From NCBI RefSeq assembly GCF_008830225.1, contig NZ_WAIE01000004.1, forward strand, positions 124,001 to 188,000: DNA of 64,000 nt, written 5' to 3'. This document shows, piece after piece, positions 17,672 to 25,881 of the stretch. Every line of letters starts with the position of its first letter. Within the stretch, counting starts at the first letter, position 1. A model generated the notes under the pieces. The model searched no databases. It was not told the origin of the DNA and saw nothing but the letters and a program-made list of their open reading frames with translations. Position numbers and translations under genes: made by a program. The stretch comes from Pseudodesulfovibrio senegalensis (GTDB lineage Bacteria > Desulfobacterota > Desulfovibrionia > Desulfovibrionales > Desulfovibrionaceae).

Positions 17672-18259
17672 TCATATACGTATTCCCTTGACGATAAACA
17701 GCAGGTTTGTGTGCGTACCTATCTGTATCGTTTTTATGTCTTTAAATTCGACCAATCCTTCATATCGCTTTCTTATGGCCTGTTCGTCCGTGAACCAGCG
17801 CACGTGAGATGCCGAGTTGAAATTTGGAACGCTAAATATTAAAGGGATGCCAAGGGGGAGTTTCTTAAGAACGGTTAGGTCGGCATGGATGTGTTCCAAT
17901 GTTTCTAGGCAAACAACGCAATCGAAGTCTTTTGTGGGGATTGCATCCTTCACGATGTCCACAATTTCGAAAGATAGTTTTGGACAATTATTACGAGATA
18001 TTTCAATGCCTTTTGCGCTAAAGTCCAGGCCCAAATAATCCGGAGTGGGGTTAAGGTGGTCGTGGATCATGGCCGCGAATTGCCCCGGTCCGCAACCGAG
18101 TTCAAGGATGCTTTGAGGGCAGATTTGCCGAAGTAGATCCATGGCCGCTATCCAGGCCGGATAGTAAAAGCAGTTTTGGTAGTGCTTATGATAGGCCTGT
18201 TCAGCTCCACCGTTGGTGAATAGATTGTCGTAAAAATGGCTTAATTGTTCCTTGCCCAT
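17672..18259 (-). CDS. Class I SAM-dependent methyltransferase
   Basis: 195 residues. ILELGCGPGQFAAMIHDHL is motif I; YLGLDFSAKGIEISRNNCP carries the acidic residue that binds the SAM ribose; DCVVCLETLEHIHADLTVLKKL is the post-motif with the typical Glu-His. No membrane segment. In this locus it probably modifies a sugar or a lipid-linked intermediate. It follows the GT4 gene by 163 bp and precedes the cytidylyltransferase gene by 40 bp on the minus strand. Confidence 0.8.
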   Translation of the reverse strand: MGKEQLSHFYDNLFTNGGAEQAYHKHYQNCFYYPAWIAAMDLLRQICPQSILELGCGPGQFAAMIHDHLNPTPDYLGLDFSAKGIEISRNNCPKLSFEIVDIVKDAIPTKDFDCVVCLETLEHIHADLTVLKKLPLGIPLIFSVPNFNSASHVRWFTDEQAIRKRYEGLVEFKDIKTIQIGTHTNLLFIVKGIRI

Positions 18260-18422
18260 GCTTGATTCCCTTCTTTTTTCTTAACAGAATGTTCTGCTTT
18301 CAGCATCGCCCGCCAGTCCCTTGTTTATTACGATTTACGAAAATCAGACGTATGTTCTCGGCATCTTTGGACATGGTGCTTTGAGGGTGGTGATATTACT
18401 TTTTCCCATGATTTCCCGGGGC

Positions 18423-19484
18423 CTAATTGGGGAGCACTTCCCGGTACAGGTCTTCAATATCCTGAATGTGTTTTTCCATGCTCATGAAGCTGATGTCTTC
18501 AAAATAGGACAAAGGGTTTTCGTTCAGCAGAATGTCCAGCAGTTCGTCTTCGGAGCGGGCATAGTACCCTGTCTGGTTCTCTTCCACCCATTCCCCTGCG
18601 GTCTTGTTGTTCATGACCACCGGGGTCACTCCGGAAAATAGGTAATCGAAAAGCTTGTTGGGCAGGATGCTGTTCAGAAAGGTCAGGCGCTTTTCTTCCA
18701 GTATTTCTGATATGTTGAAAGCAGCCAATCCCCATTGGTACTGACTCATTTCTCTGAGGAGATCCGCATAGGGGATATGCTGGTGGAAGTGGAAGAGGTC
18801 CGAAGATTCATTCAGTTCAATGTATGTGCCCTGTACGCGGGGGTTGAAACTGGAACAGTACACATGGACATGTATGCCGTTGTCGGTGATTTTTTTGAAT
18901 AAAGGATAGTAATTTCGGTATTCGAGTGGATAGATGCCCGCGTCAAGGAGCATGCCTTGATACACGAGATGGTTTCCCGAAAGTTTGTCCATGCGTTCGC
19001 GTTTTATTTCGTCGACTAGGCAGTAGCAGGGCAGGGAGACTAGCCGCTTGGGGGAGTAGTAGCGGTGGACGACATCCATCATGGTCGTGCTGACCACTAT
19101 GGCTCCGTCGCTTTCCTCAAAACAGCATTTTTCCGTCACCAACTCTTCGGGGGCCATCTTTTGGCGCAAGCCTCTGAAGTCGTGGCAGTCAAAAATGACT
19201 GGGCAGTCGTCAGCATTGCGGATAGCAACTTCTGTAGGTTCGTTTGGTTCGTTGTGGCCGTGGATGACATCCCATTTTTTTTGACGAACTATGGCGGCCA
19301 GTTCGTTTAGGTTTTTATATGTGTATATGTCGCGGAACTGTTCCCGGCTGGCAGGCTGGTTTGTGATTTTTTCGCAAGCCAAGTCTATGGTATGACCACG
19401 TTTGCGCAGGGCCACCGCTTCTTTATAGGCTCGGGCGCACGGATCTTCGTGGATAAAAAGAATGTTCAAAGAATCCTTGGTCAT
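18423..19484 (-). CDS. Glycosyltransferase, GT4-like
   Basis: 353 residues. The N-terminal domain reads ILFIHEDPCARAYKEAVALRKRGH and WDVIHGHNEPNEPTEVA, the arrangement of GT-B transferases. The C-terminal domain contains LPNKLFDYLFSGVTPVVMNN, the nucleotide-sugar region, and ends with EKHIQDIEDLYREVLP. No membrane segments. It lies 28 bp downstream of the wecB-like gene on the same strand, so they share a transcript. Donor unknown. Confidence 0.8.
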   Translation of the reverse strand: MTKDSLNILFIHEDPCARAYKEAVALRKRGHTIDLACEKITNQPASREQFRDIYTYKNLNELAAIVRQKKWDVIHGHNEPNEPTEVAIRNADDCPVIFDCHDFRGLRQKMAPEELVTEKCCFEESDGAIVVSTTMMDVVHRYYSPKRLVSLPCYCLVDEIKRERMDKLSGNHLVYQGMLLDAGIYPLEYRNYYPLFKKITDNGIHVHVYCSSFNPRVQGTYIELNESSDLFHFHQHIPYADLLREMSQYQWGLAAFNISEILEEKRLTFLNSILPNKLFDYLFSGVTPVVMNNKTAGEWVEENQTGYYARSEDELLDILLNENPLSYFEDISFMSMEKHIQDIEDLYREVLPN

Positions 19485-19512
19485 TTTGAACTCCTTGTTT
19501 GCTTTTACATCG

Positions 19513-20622
19513 TTAGTGGCGCAGGATGCGTTTTTGCAGGTCTTGGGCTACCCGTAGTCCGGCGTGGCCGTCCCATAGCGGCGGTACCGAAGGCTTTTTC
19601 CCCCTCTGGTCCAAAGCTGTCGCAAAGTTATGTGGAAGAGTTTCGGGTTCTACCAGTACATTGGTGCCGATGGAGCATGTCACCGGACGCTCCGTGTTGG
19701 GGCGAATGGTGAGACACGGAATCCCAAGATACGTGGTTTCTTCCTGAATGCCGCCCGAATCGGTAATTACGGCCCGGGACCTTTCCACCAGCGAAAGGAA
19801 ATCAAGGTAACCAAGCGGTTCGGTGAGCGTGATTCTGGTGTCGGCATCAATTGATGGTAGGAGGGATGCTGCCTCAAGGCGTGCGCGGGTGCGCGGGTGC
19901 AGCGGCATGATAACCCTAGTGTCTTCTGCCAGATCATGAAGGGCTTGCATCAACGAATTGAGGCGTGAGGGGATATCTACATTGCCCGGTCGGTGCAGCG
20001 TGACCACGCAGTACTTATCGGGCGTCAGGCCGTATTTTTTCCAAGTGCGTTTACCTTGAATGGTCGGCAGCATCTTGACCAGCGAATCGATCATGCAGTT
20101 ACCGACAAGAGTAATATTGTTTGAGTCAATGCCTTCGTTGCTGAGGTTCTCATCTGCGTCTGCCGAGGGTGTCCACAGGATGGATGATAGCCTGTCGGTA
20201 AGTTGACGGTTGATTTCCTCGGGCATGGTGGGATCGAAGCTCCGCAGTCCCGCCTCAAGGTGTGCCACGGGTACATGCAGTTTGGCTGCGGCCAGTGCGC
20301 AGGCAAGCGAGGAATTGACATCGCCTGGCACAATGCACAGATCGGGTTTGTCGTGGAGAAGGTACTTCTCATAACGAACCAGTGCATTCGCCACTTGGTG
20401 GCCGTGACTTCCCGAGCCCACCCGCAGGTTTATGGCCGGATCAGGAAGGGCAAGGTCTTCAAAAAGGTTGCGAGACAGGGCGTAGTCGTAGTGCTGCCCG
20501 GTGTGGACGATGCGCAGCTCAAATTTGTTCACCGTGGTCAATGCATGATACACGGGCGCGACCTTAACGAAATTGGGCCTTGCAGCCACCACAAGATGTA
20601 TGCGTTTTTTGTTTATGTGCAT
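19513..20622 (-). CDS. wecB: UDP-N-acetylglucosamine 2-epimerase (second copy)
   Basis: 369 residues. Family segments: VVAARPNFVKVAPVYHAL, IVHTGQHYDYALSRNLF, CIVPGDVNSSLACALAAA, VAHLEAGLRSFDPTMPEE, TLHRPGNVD and ITDSGGIQEETTYLGIPCLT. It resembles the subgroup with VAARPNF at the start more than the GTRPEA subgroup of the gene at 11353, so the two are not recent duplicates. It is the likely first gene of a minus-strand unit; about 200 bp without genes lie upstream. Confidence 0.9.
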   Translation of the reverse strand: MHINKKRIHLVVAARPNFVKVAPVYHALTTVNKFELRIVHTGQHYDYALSRNLFEDLALPDPAINLRVGSGSHGHQVANALVRYEKYLLHDKPDLCIVPGDVNSSLACALAAAKLHVPVAHLEAGLRSFDPTMPEEINRQLTDRLSSILWTPSADADENLSNEGIDSNNITLVGNCMIDSLVKMLPTIQGKRTWKKYGLTPDKYCVVTLHRPGNVDIPSRLNSLMQALHDLAEDTRVIMPLHPRTRARLEAASLLPSIDADTRITLTEPLGYLDFLSLVERSRAVITDSGGIQEETTYLGIPCLTIRPNTERPVTCSIGTNVLVEPETLPHNFATALDQRGKKPSVPPLWDGHAGLRVAQDLQKRILRH

Positions 20623-20821
20623 TGGATGTCACGCCCCCAGATGTCCCATAAAGGCAAGCCTGTTTTTTGACGCCATGGTTTCGATTTTAGCAGCGTCCGC
20701 AGATTATGTGTCGGAAAAAACTACCTGCCGGGGAAGGTTAGCAAAAAGCGAACCAACATTCACCCACTAATTGATTCATGGGGTTCATAAGGATAAAGGG
20801 AACCGCGGCCTGAGGGCAGGT

Positions 20822-21631
20822 TCAGTCCTGAGAGCGTTTCTTTTCAAGCCATTCTCTGGCCCTGAGGGTCAGTTCGGCCGAGTAGGACAGCAGAGCGTTG
20901 AATGCCCCGGGATCATGCAGGCCCACTTCGCGGTCATGGTGGGACCGAACGCTGTACAGTGTTTTGGGAATGTGCAGGAAACGTGCGCCGTTCATGGCGA
21001 AGCGCAGGTAGCATTCGTGGTCGTCGGCCTTGGCCTGTTCGTCGTAATAGCCGAATCGTTCATGCAGTGAACGTTTGTAGAGGGTGGCCACGCCGCACAG
21101 ATACCAGTCCGCAAAGCTTTTTTCAAAATCATAATCCGGCAGCTTGAATTCCCGCAGGATGCGGTGGCAATCGTCAATGACGAACATGTCCGCGTAGGTG
21201 AAATCGGCCTCGTCGCGTTCCAGCGGGGCGGCCAGCGTGGAAAACATCTGCGGGTGGCAGATGTCGTCCGAAACCACGAAGGCGCAGAATTTCCCCGTGG
21301 CCTCGCGGAAGCCCCGGTTGTAGGTCCATGTGGATCCCATGTTCCTTTCGTTGAATATGGCCTTGATGGTGCGGCCCTGCTGCGGATAGCGGGGGTAGAC
21401 AGCGCGTTCCACCGTGCCTGTTTCCTCGTTGTAGCGAGCCGCGTGGGAGGCGGTGTCGTTTTCCACGCCGTTCAGATACTCGGTGATCACGCGCCGGGAA
21501 TCGTCCGTGGAGCAGTCGTCCACAATGATCAGCTCGATGTTGTCATGGTCCTGAAAAAGGATGGAGTCCAGACACGCCTCAATGTACTGGGCGTGGTTGT
21601 AGCTGGGCACGATGACGGATATTTTTTCCAT
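20822..21631 (-). CDS. Glycosyltransferase family 2 protein
   Basis: 269 residues. GT-A fold: KISVIVPSYNHAQYIEACLDS, then LIIVDDCSTDDS with the first nucleotide-binding Asp pair, and FCAFVVSDDICHPQMFSTL carrying the metal-binding Asp. The catalytic-side segment is DDHECYLRFAMNGARFLHIP. The open frame begins at 21706, but homology starts at the ATG of 21631, which is used here. It lies at the right edge of the polysaccharide locus and is GC-rich like the host DNA. Sugar specificity unknown. Confidence 0.87.
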   Translation of the reverse strand: MEKISVIVPSYNHAQYIEACLDSILFQDHDNIELIIVDDCSTDDSRRVITEYLNGVENDTASHAARYNEETGTVERAVYPRYPQQGRTIKAIFNERNMGSTWTYNRGFREATGKFCAFVVSDDICHPQMFSTLAAPLERDEADFTYADMFVIDDCHRILREFKLPDYDFEKSFADWYLCGVATLYKRSLHERFGYYDEQAKADDHECYLRFAMNGARFLHIPKTLYSVRSHHDREVGLHDPGAFNALLSYSAELTLRAREWLEKKRSQD

Positions 21632-21776
21632 GGTCGCATCTCGCTTTGGGCGCTGCTTGGATGTTTCAATGTAACTAGCTTGGAAAAATAGTTTTTTGCA
21701 ATCCATTTGTCAACGAACAGCATTGGTGGAAGGGGAAATGAGCGTCGCTCGTCTCCGCAGGCACGGAGCAAACGAT

Positions 21777-21808
21777 ACCGGGGCCGGAACAGATGTTCCG
21801 GCCCCGGT
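21777..21808 (-). terminator. Strong hairpin downstream of the cytochrome operon
   Basis: A perfect 14-bp GC-rich stem (ACCGGGGCCGGAAC with GTTCCGGCCCCGGT) with an AGAT loop. It lies 48 bp after the stop of the cytochrome b gene on the minus strand. The T run in that direction is short (ATCGTTT), so termination is likely but not certain. Confidence 0.7.
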
Positions 21809-21855
21809 CGTTTTCATTTCGTTCGTCCTCGCCGTCCGGGCGCTGCCCGGCAGGA

Positions 21856-22509
21856 TCAGTGCATTTCTTCCTTGCGTTCCCAGTCTGCCACTTCTTCTTC
21901 CTCGGGCACTTCTTCCCAGCCCGAGAACATGGCCGCCACATGGGCCGTGATGGTGTGGCCGGTGGTTGTCATGTACACATGCACGATCAGGAAGATCAGG
22001 ATGGAGAAGCCCCCGACAAGATGGAGCAGGGCGACCACTTCAAGGCTGAGCCACGAAAGGCCCCAATCCGCCCAGTCATTGTAGCCCCAGTACAAAAAGC
22101 CCGTGATCATCTGGAAGGGCAGCAGCAGGGCCGTGAGCGACAGGTAGGTCAGCCGCTGCATGGGGTTGTGCTTGGCGTTCTTGCTCTTGTGCACGGGGTG
22201 GGGTTCGCCCTTGAAGATGCCGGAGGAGTAATACCTCGCCACCTCGAAGAGTTTCTTGGTGGTGGGGATGTACTGCCGGTATTCGTGGGTCACGAACATC
22301 CAGAAGGCAAAGAAGAAGAACATGCCCAGCCATGTCAGGCCGAGGATGTTGTGCAGATCAACGGCCTTCATGAATCCGAACAGCGAAACCGTGCCATGCA
22401 CCTCGAAGCCGGTGAGCAGCAGCAGGATGATGATCACGGCCTGAAACCAGTGCCAGAACCGTTCGAACTTGGAGTACAGGTATATCTTTTTCATGCGATG
22501 TTGATTCAT
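21856..22509 (-). CDS. Cytochrome b561/b-type membrane subunit
   Basis: 217 residues, integral membrane di-heme cytochrome b. About four hydrophobic helices are seen (residues near 17-37, 55-73, 124-147, 160-181). Candidate heme histidines are His20 (ERFWHWFQ), His53 (DLHNIL), and His163 and His178 (LLHLVGG, LIVHVYM), the spacing seen in hydrogenase and formate-dehydrogenase b subunits. ATG is 3 bp after the octaheme gene, whose end supplies GGAGG as ribosome site. It most likely passes electrons between the menaquinone pool and the octaheme cytochrome. The acidic tail (WEEVPEEEEVADWE) would face the cytoplasm. Confidence 0.85.
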   Translation of the reverse strand: MNQHRMKKIYLYSKFERFWHWFQAVIIILLLLTGFEVHGTVSLFGFMKAVDLHNILGLTWLGMFFFFAFWMFVTHEYRQYIPTTKKLFEVARYYSSGIFKGEPHPVHKSKNAKHNPMQRLTYLSLTALLLPFQMITGFLYWGYNDWADWGLSWLSLEVVALLHLVGGFSILIFLIVHVYMTTTGHTITAHVAAMFSGWEEVPEEEEVADWERKEEMH

Positions 22510-22512
22510 GGC

Positions 22513-24228
22513 CTAGCCCTCCTTCCTTTTGAGACCGGAGACGAAGCGCATGATGCCGTGGATGAAAACGGCGAGCAGCGCCGCGCCCGTGCCGAACCAT
22601 CCCGCCGCGTCCACCAGTTCGAAGGTGTCGCGCGCGGGCATGTAGAAGCCGGTGAGGTTGTTCAGCCGGCTTTCTTTGCTGTGGCACTGCGCGCATTGAA
22701 GCGCATTTTCGCGTGGCGCGACCATGTGTGTGGTCGGGAAGGCATAGGCCGTTTCAATGAATCCGTATTCACCGCTGTAGTCCTGCCCGGCGTAGTCCAT
22801 GCCGGATTTGATGGCCTTTTGCCAGTCAAAGGATTTCCAGTAGGCGTTCTTGTCGTTCTTGTTCCTGGGGAACAGGTGCGGAATGACCATGATCTTGTTG
22901 ATCTTGTCATACGGCGTCTTGCCCCGGTGTACCTTGAAGGGCATGATTCGCGAATGGGGATCCCCGCGCGAGCCGTTGGGCTTGTTCAGCCAGACTTCCG
23001 ATGTGGGATCGATGGGGTCTTCCACGGTCACGTGGGCCATTGTGCCGTCGAACCAGTAGTATTCCGGAACCACGTCCTTTTCCCATATGAACGAACCCTT
23101 TTTCTTGACGAAAACGGGCTTGCCGTCCGGTCCCTTGACCTTTGCCTTGCCGTCCATGAGCTGTCCGGCCGTGGACCAGTCCCACCACATCTTGGTGGAT
23201 TGGGCGCGGGCGAATTCGGGAATGTGGCACGACTGGCAGGCCACCTTGTCCGTATGGTCGTTGAGCTTGGCGTCCATGCCGCCGCTGATGTGGGGCTGGG
23301 AGCCGTGGCAGGATTCGCACATGATCTTGTCGCCAAGGTCGTCCTGCAGCAGGCTTTTGCGTTCCAGCGCCGCCGGCTTGTCATAGATGCGGCCCGCGAT
23401 GTGGTGATTCCTGGTGGTATGGCAGCGCACACAGGTGAACTCCTGTCCGCCGGATTCGCGCGACCCCATGTGCACGTCCAGATTCTTGGCGGGTTTGACC
23501 AGCGAGGAATCGAGGTCCCCGTGTTTTACGGCATCGGCCCCGCCGCCGTAGAAGTGGCAGGTGCCGCAGTTGCGCCGGGCAGGGCGACCCACGCTCTGGG
23601 ACACTTCGGCCCAGTTCGGTGCAAAATAGGTCTTGCCGTTGCTTTTGAAAACTTTGCCTTTCTGCTTGCCCGGGTTGTCCGGGTCTTCGATGTAGGGCGC
23701 CGGGTATCCCGCGCCGGAGGGGAATTTCTTGTAGGTTCCGGTCTGTTCATGGCAGACCAGGCAATCGACCCGCTCCTGTGATGAGAAGTCGAAATTCTTG
23801 TCCTTCCAGCCGTAACCTGCGTGGCATGATGTGCAACGAGCCTCGTTGCTTGCGGTGTTGATTCAGAAGTTGTTGACGGAAATGCCGCCCTTGCCCAGTT
23901 TGGTGGGCTTGCCGTTTTCATCGAAGTCGCGCCATGTCCAGTGAATCGTCTGGTGGAACTGGAGCGCGGCCTGGTTGTGACAGCCGAGGCAGGTTTTGGT
24001 GACCTCTTCCGGCTTCATGGTTTTTTGTTGTTCCGGGGTGAACTGCAGTTGTTTGAACTTGCTGTGATCGGCTGTGATGGTGCGCACCAGAGGCTTGGCC
24101 TTGGTGGCCTGAATGGCCATTTTTCTGCCGGGCGCGTCTTCGTGCCCGGTGGCCGCGATTGCTGTGCCCGTGAAGGCGAACAGCATCACCGCGCCGGTGA
24201 TGATCCATCGCCATGAGTTCGGTTTCAT
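22513..24228 (-). CDS. Octaheme c-type cytochrome, tetrathionate reductase family, putative selenoprotein
   Basis: 571 codons with one in-frame TGA (codon 122, bases 23863-23865) read here as selenocysteine. Residues 1-26 are a Sec signal peptide ending near GTAIAA. Eight CxxCH heme sites follow: CLGCH (80-84), CTSCH (132-136), CLVCH, CGTCH, CVRCH, CESCH, CQSCH and CAQCH, the full octaheme set. The TGA lies in ISVNNF-(TGA)-INTASNEARCTSCH; homologues as I recall them have Cys there, beside the catalytic heme. A SECIS-like hairpin starts 13 nt after the TGA. The frame is open on both sides and protein-like, so decay is unlikely. A C-terminal hydrophobic helix (GWFGTGAALLAVFIHGIM) tethers it to the membrane. 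Ribosome site AAGGAGGG. Possible substrates: tetrathionate, nitrite or hydroxylamine; unproven here. Confidence 0.85.
23833..23849 (-). promoter_or_regulatory. SECIS-like hairpin downstream of in-frame TGA
   Basis: On the minus strand GCAACGA and TCGTTGC form a perfect 7-bp stem with a GGC loop, 13 nt after the TGA at 23865-23863. Bacterial SECIS elements are stem-loops within the coding region at about this distance, with a G-rich apical loop (GGUC in E. coli fdhF). The hairpin codes for part of the conserved NEARCTSCH segment, so it must fit both protein and RNA. Confidence 0.65.
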
Positions 24229-24283
24229 GTGTTCCCTCCTTGCTGACCCGTTTGCTCCGCTGGAGCGTCCCCGTGAGGTGGAC

Positions 24284-24301
24284 AGATAAGAATACTTGTC
24301 T
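24284..24301. promoter_or_regulatory. Palindrome upstream of the octaheme cytochrome operon
   Basis: AGATAAG-AATA-CTTGTCT is a 7-4-7 inverted repeat with one mismatch, about 55 bp upstream of the octaheme start and in the divergent gap to the PhnA-like gene. It could be an operator. I do not recognise the regulator. Confidence 0.3.
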
Positions 24302-24497
24302 ACAATGTATGCATGGATTTGATATTCTTGTCCAGAATTCTGGGTTTATAATAAAAGGAGTTGTCGCTGTGACGCCCGGCCTGTTTCCGGCATCGGGCCG
24401 GGTGTGGACCCGCTGGTTTTTTTATGATTTGATCAGCGCGTTTTGGCGACGGGTTGTGTCTTTTGATGAAATAATAACAATAAACGGCTGGAAAATA

Positions 24498-24857
24498 ATG
24501 GAAAATATCCCCAACTGTCCCCAGTGCGACTGTGAATATGTATACTCGGACGGCACCATGCTGGTATGTCCGGAGTGCGGTTTTGAATTTCAGCCCGGCG
24601 ATGCGGTCGAAAAAGACGCTGCAGAACCGGCGGCGCGGGTTTACAAGGACGCCAACGGCAACGAACTCAAGGACGGCGATACGGTCATCATCACGCAGGA
24701 CCTGAAGGTCAAGGGCGCATCCTCGCCCATCAAGAAGGGCACCAAGGTCAAGAACATTCGGCTTATCGAGCCTGCGGACGGCGTGCATGACATCGACTGC
24801 AAGGTGCCGGGCTTCGGTGCCATGCTGCTCAAGACCTCCATCGTCAAGAAAGGCTGA
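24498..24857 (+). CDS. PhnA/YjdM-family zinc-ribbon protein
   Basis: 119 residues. N-terminal zinc ribbon with CPQC near residue 7 and CPEC near residue 24, followed by a C-terminal SH3-like domain: VYKDANGNELKDGDTVIIT and LKVKGASSPIKKGTKVKNI. This is the layout of YjdM (old name PhnA), found in most bacteria and once linked to alkylphosphonate use; its function is unsettled. ATG 24498 is used because homology starts at MENIPNCPQCD; the frame is open further upstream but codes for nothing recognisable. Transcribed away from the octaheme operon. Confidence 0.9.
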   Translation: MENIPNCPQCDCEYVYSDGTMLVCPECGFEFQPGDAVEKDAAEPAARVYKDANGNELKDGDTVIITQDLKVKGASSPIKKGTKVKNIRLIEPADGVHDIDCKVPGFGAMLLKTSIVKKG

Positions 24858-24910
24858 TCCGCAGGCGTTCGGGGCATGGTCCCGCCGTCTTCCCAACACC
24901 CGGAGGAAAC

Positions 24911-25747
24911 ATGCGGCTTTCGGTTCTCGTGGACAACAATACGCTCATCGACAGGTACTTTCTGGGCGAACCCGGATTGAGTTTTCATGTGGAGGATTGC
25001 GGCAGGAACGTCCTGTTCGACGCCGGATACAGCGACGCCTTTCTGCGCAATGCCCCGAGAATGGGCATTGACCTGCGGCAGTTGAATGCGGTGGTGCTCT
25101 CCCATTCGCATGTTGACCACAGCTGGGGCCTTGCTCCCCTGTTTCGCATGTTTACGGAGTCCATGATCGAAGGACTGGCGTGCCCCCGGCCCGAATTCGT
25201 GGCGCATCCCGAGGTTTTTCTGAGCCGCCATGTGGACGGGCTGCCCGAGATCGGGTCCTTTTTGCAGCAGGATGCGGTGAGCCGTTTTTGCGACATGAAT
25301 CTGTCCCGCGAGCCGGTCTGGCTCACGGATGATCTGGTGTTTCTGGGCGAGATTCCGCGCAACAACGATTTCGAGTCCCTTGAGCCGCTGGGAACGGTGC
25401 GGCATCCGGACGGCGAGCGCGACTGTTTTGTGCGCGAGGATTCGGCCATGGCCTGCCGGACCGATGACGGCCTTGTGGTCATCACGGGCTGCTCGCACGC
25501 GGGCATCTGCAACATCATTGAACACGCCCGCGCCGTGTGTGGCGAACAGCGCGTTCGTGACGTGATCGGGGGCTTTCATCTCCAGAACCCGCCCGAGCGC
25601 CAGATGCAGGGCACCATGGATTATTTCGAAGCTCTGCGGGCTGAACGGGTGTTTGCCTGCCATTGCACGGATCTGGCCTCCAAAATCCGGCTCGCGCGGG
25701 TCGCGAACCTGTGCGAGGCGGGCGTTGGGTTGCAGTTGGAGTACTGA
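24911..25747 (+). CDS. Metallo-beta-lactamase-fold hydrolase
   Basis: 278 residues, cytoplasmic. The binuclear metal site motif is VLSHSHVDHSWGL (HxHxDH), followed by the later His of TGCSHAGICNIIEHA and the terminal His of FACHCTDLASK. The start LSVLVDNN and the large middle insertion place it in the MJ0301-like group (annotated as dihydropterin/ribofuranosylaminobenzene-phosphate synthases). The substrate is unknown. A GGAGG ribosome site precedes ATG. It lies 53 bp after the PhnA-like gene and may be in one unit with it. Confidence 0.87.
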   Translation: MRLSVLVDNNTLIDRYFLGEPGLSFHVEDCGRNVLFDAGYSDAFLRNAPRMGIDLRQLNAVVLSHSHVDHSWGLAPLFRMFTESMIEGLACPRPEFVAHPEVFLSRHVDGLPEIGSFLQQDAVSRFCDMNLSREPVWLTDDLVFLGEIPRNNDFESLEPLGTVRHPDGERDCFVREDSAMACRTDDGLVVITGCSHAGICNIIEHARAVCGEQRVRDVIGGFHLQNPPERQMQGTMDYFEALRAERVFACHCTDLASKIRLARVANLCEAGVGLQLEY

Positions 25748-25881
25748 GGCGGGCATGGGGCGTGCCGTCTGAATGCGACAATGCCGTGAGAATCGGTTTT
25801 TCCCTTTTGCTTTTTGGCCGTTCGATGCTAGATGCTCGGCAGGCTCGTGTGTCTGCACCATAAACCACAAGGAAAATCCAT

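Noticed and set aside
21793-23781. Long plus-strand open frame of 662 codons
   Set aside because: It runs antisense to the cytochrome b and octaheme genes, has no recognisable domain and is rich in His, Val and Gly, the usual look of the antisense frame of a GC-rich gene.
23863-23865. TGA in the octaheme gene as a nonsense mutation or sequencing error
   Set aside because: The frame, heme motifs and ribosome site are intact on both sides, the stop is TGA and not TAA or TAG, it sits at a column recalled as Cys, and a suitable hairpin follows. Error cannot be fully excluded from sequence alone.
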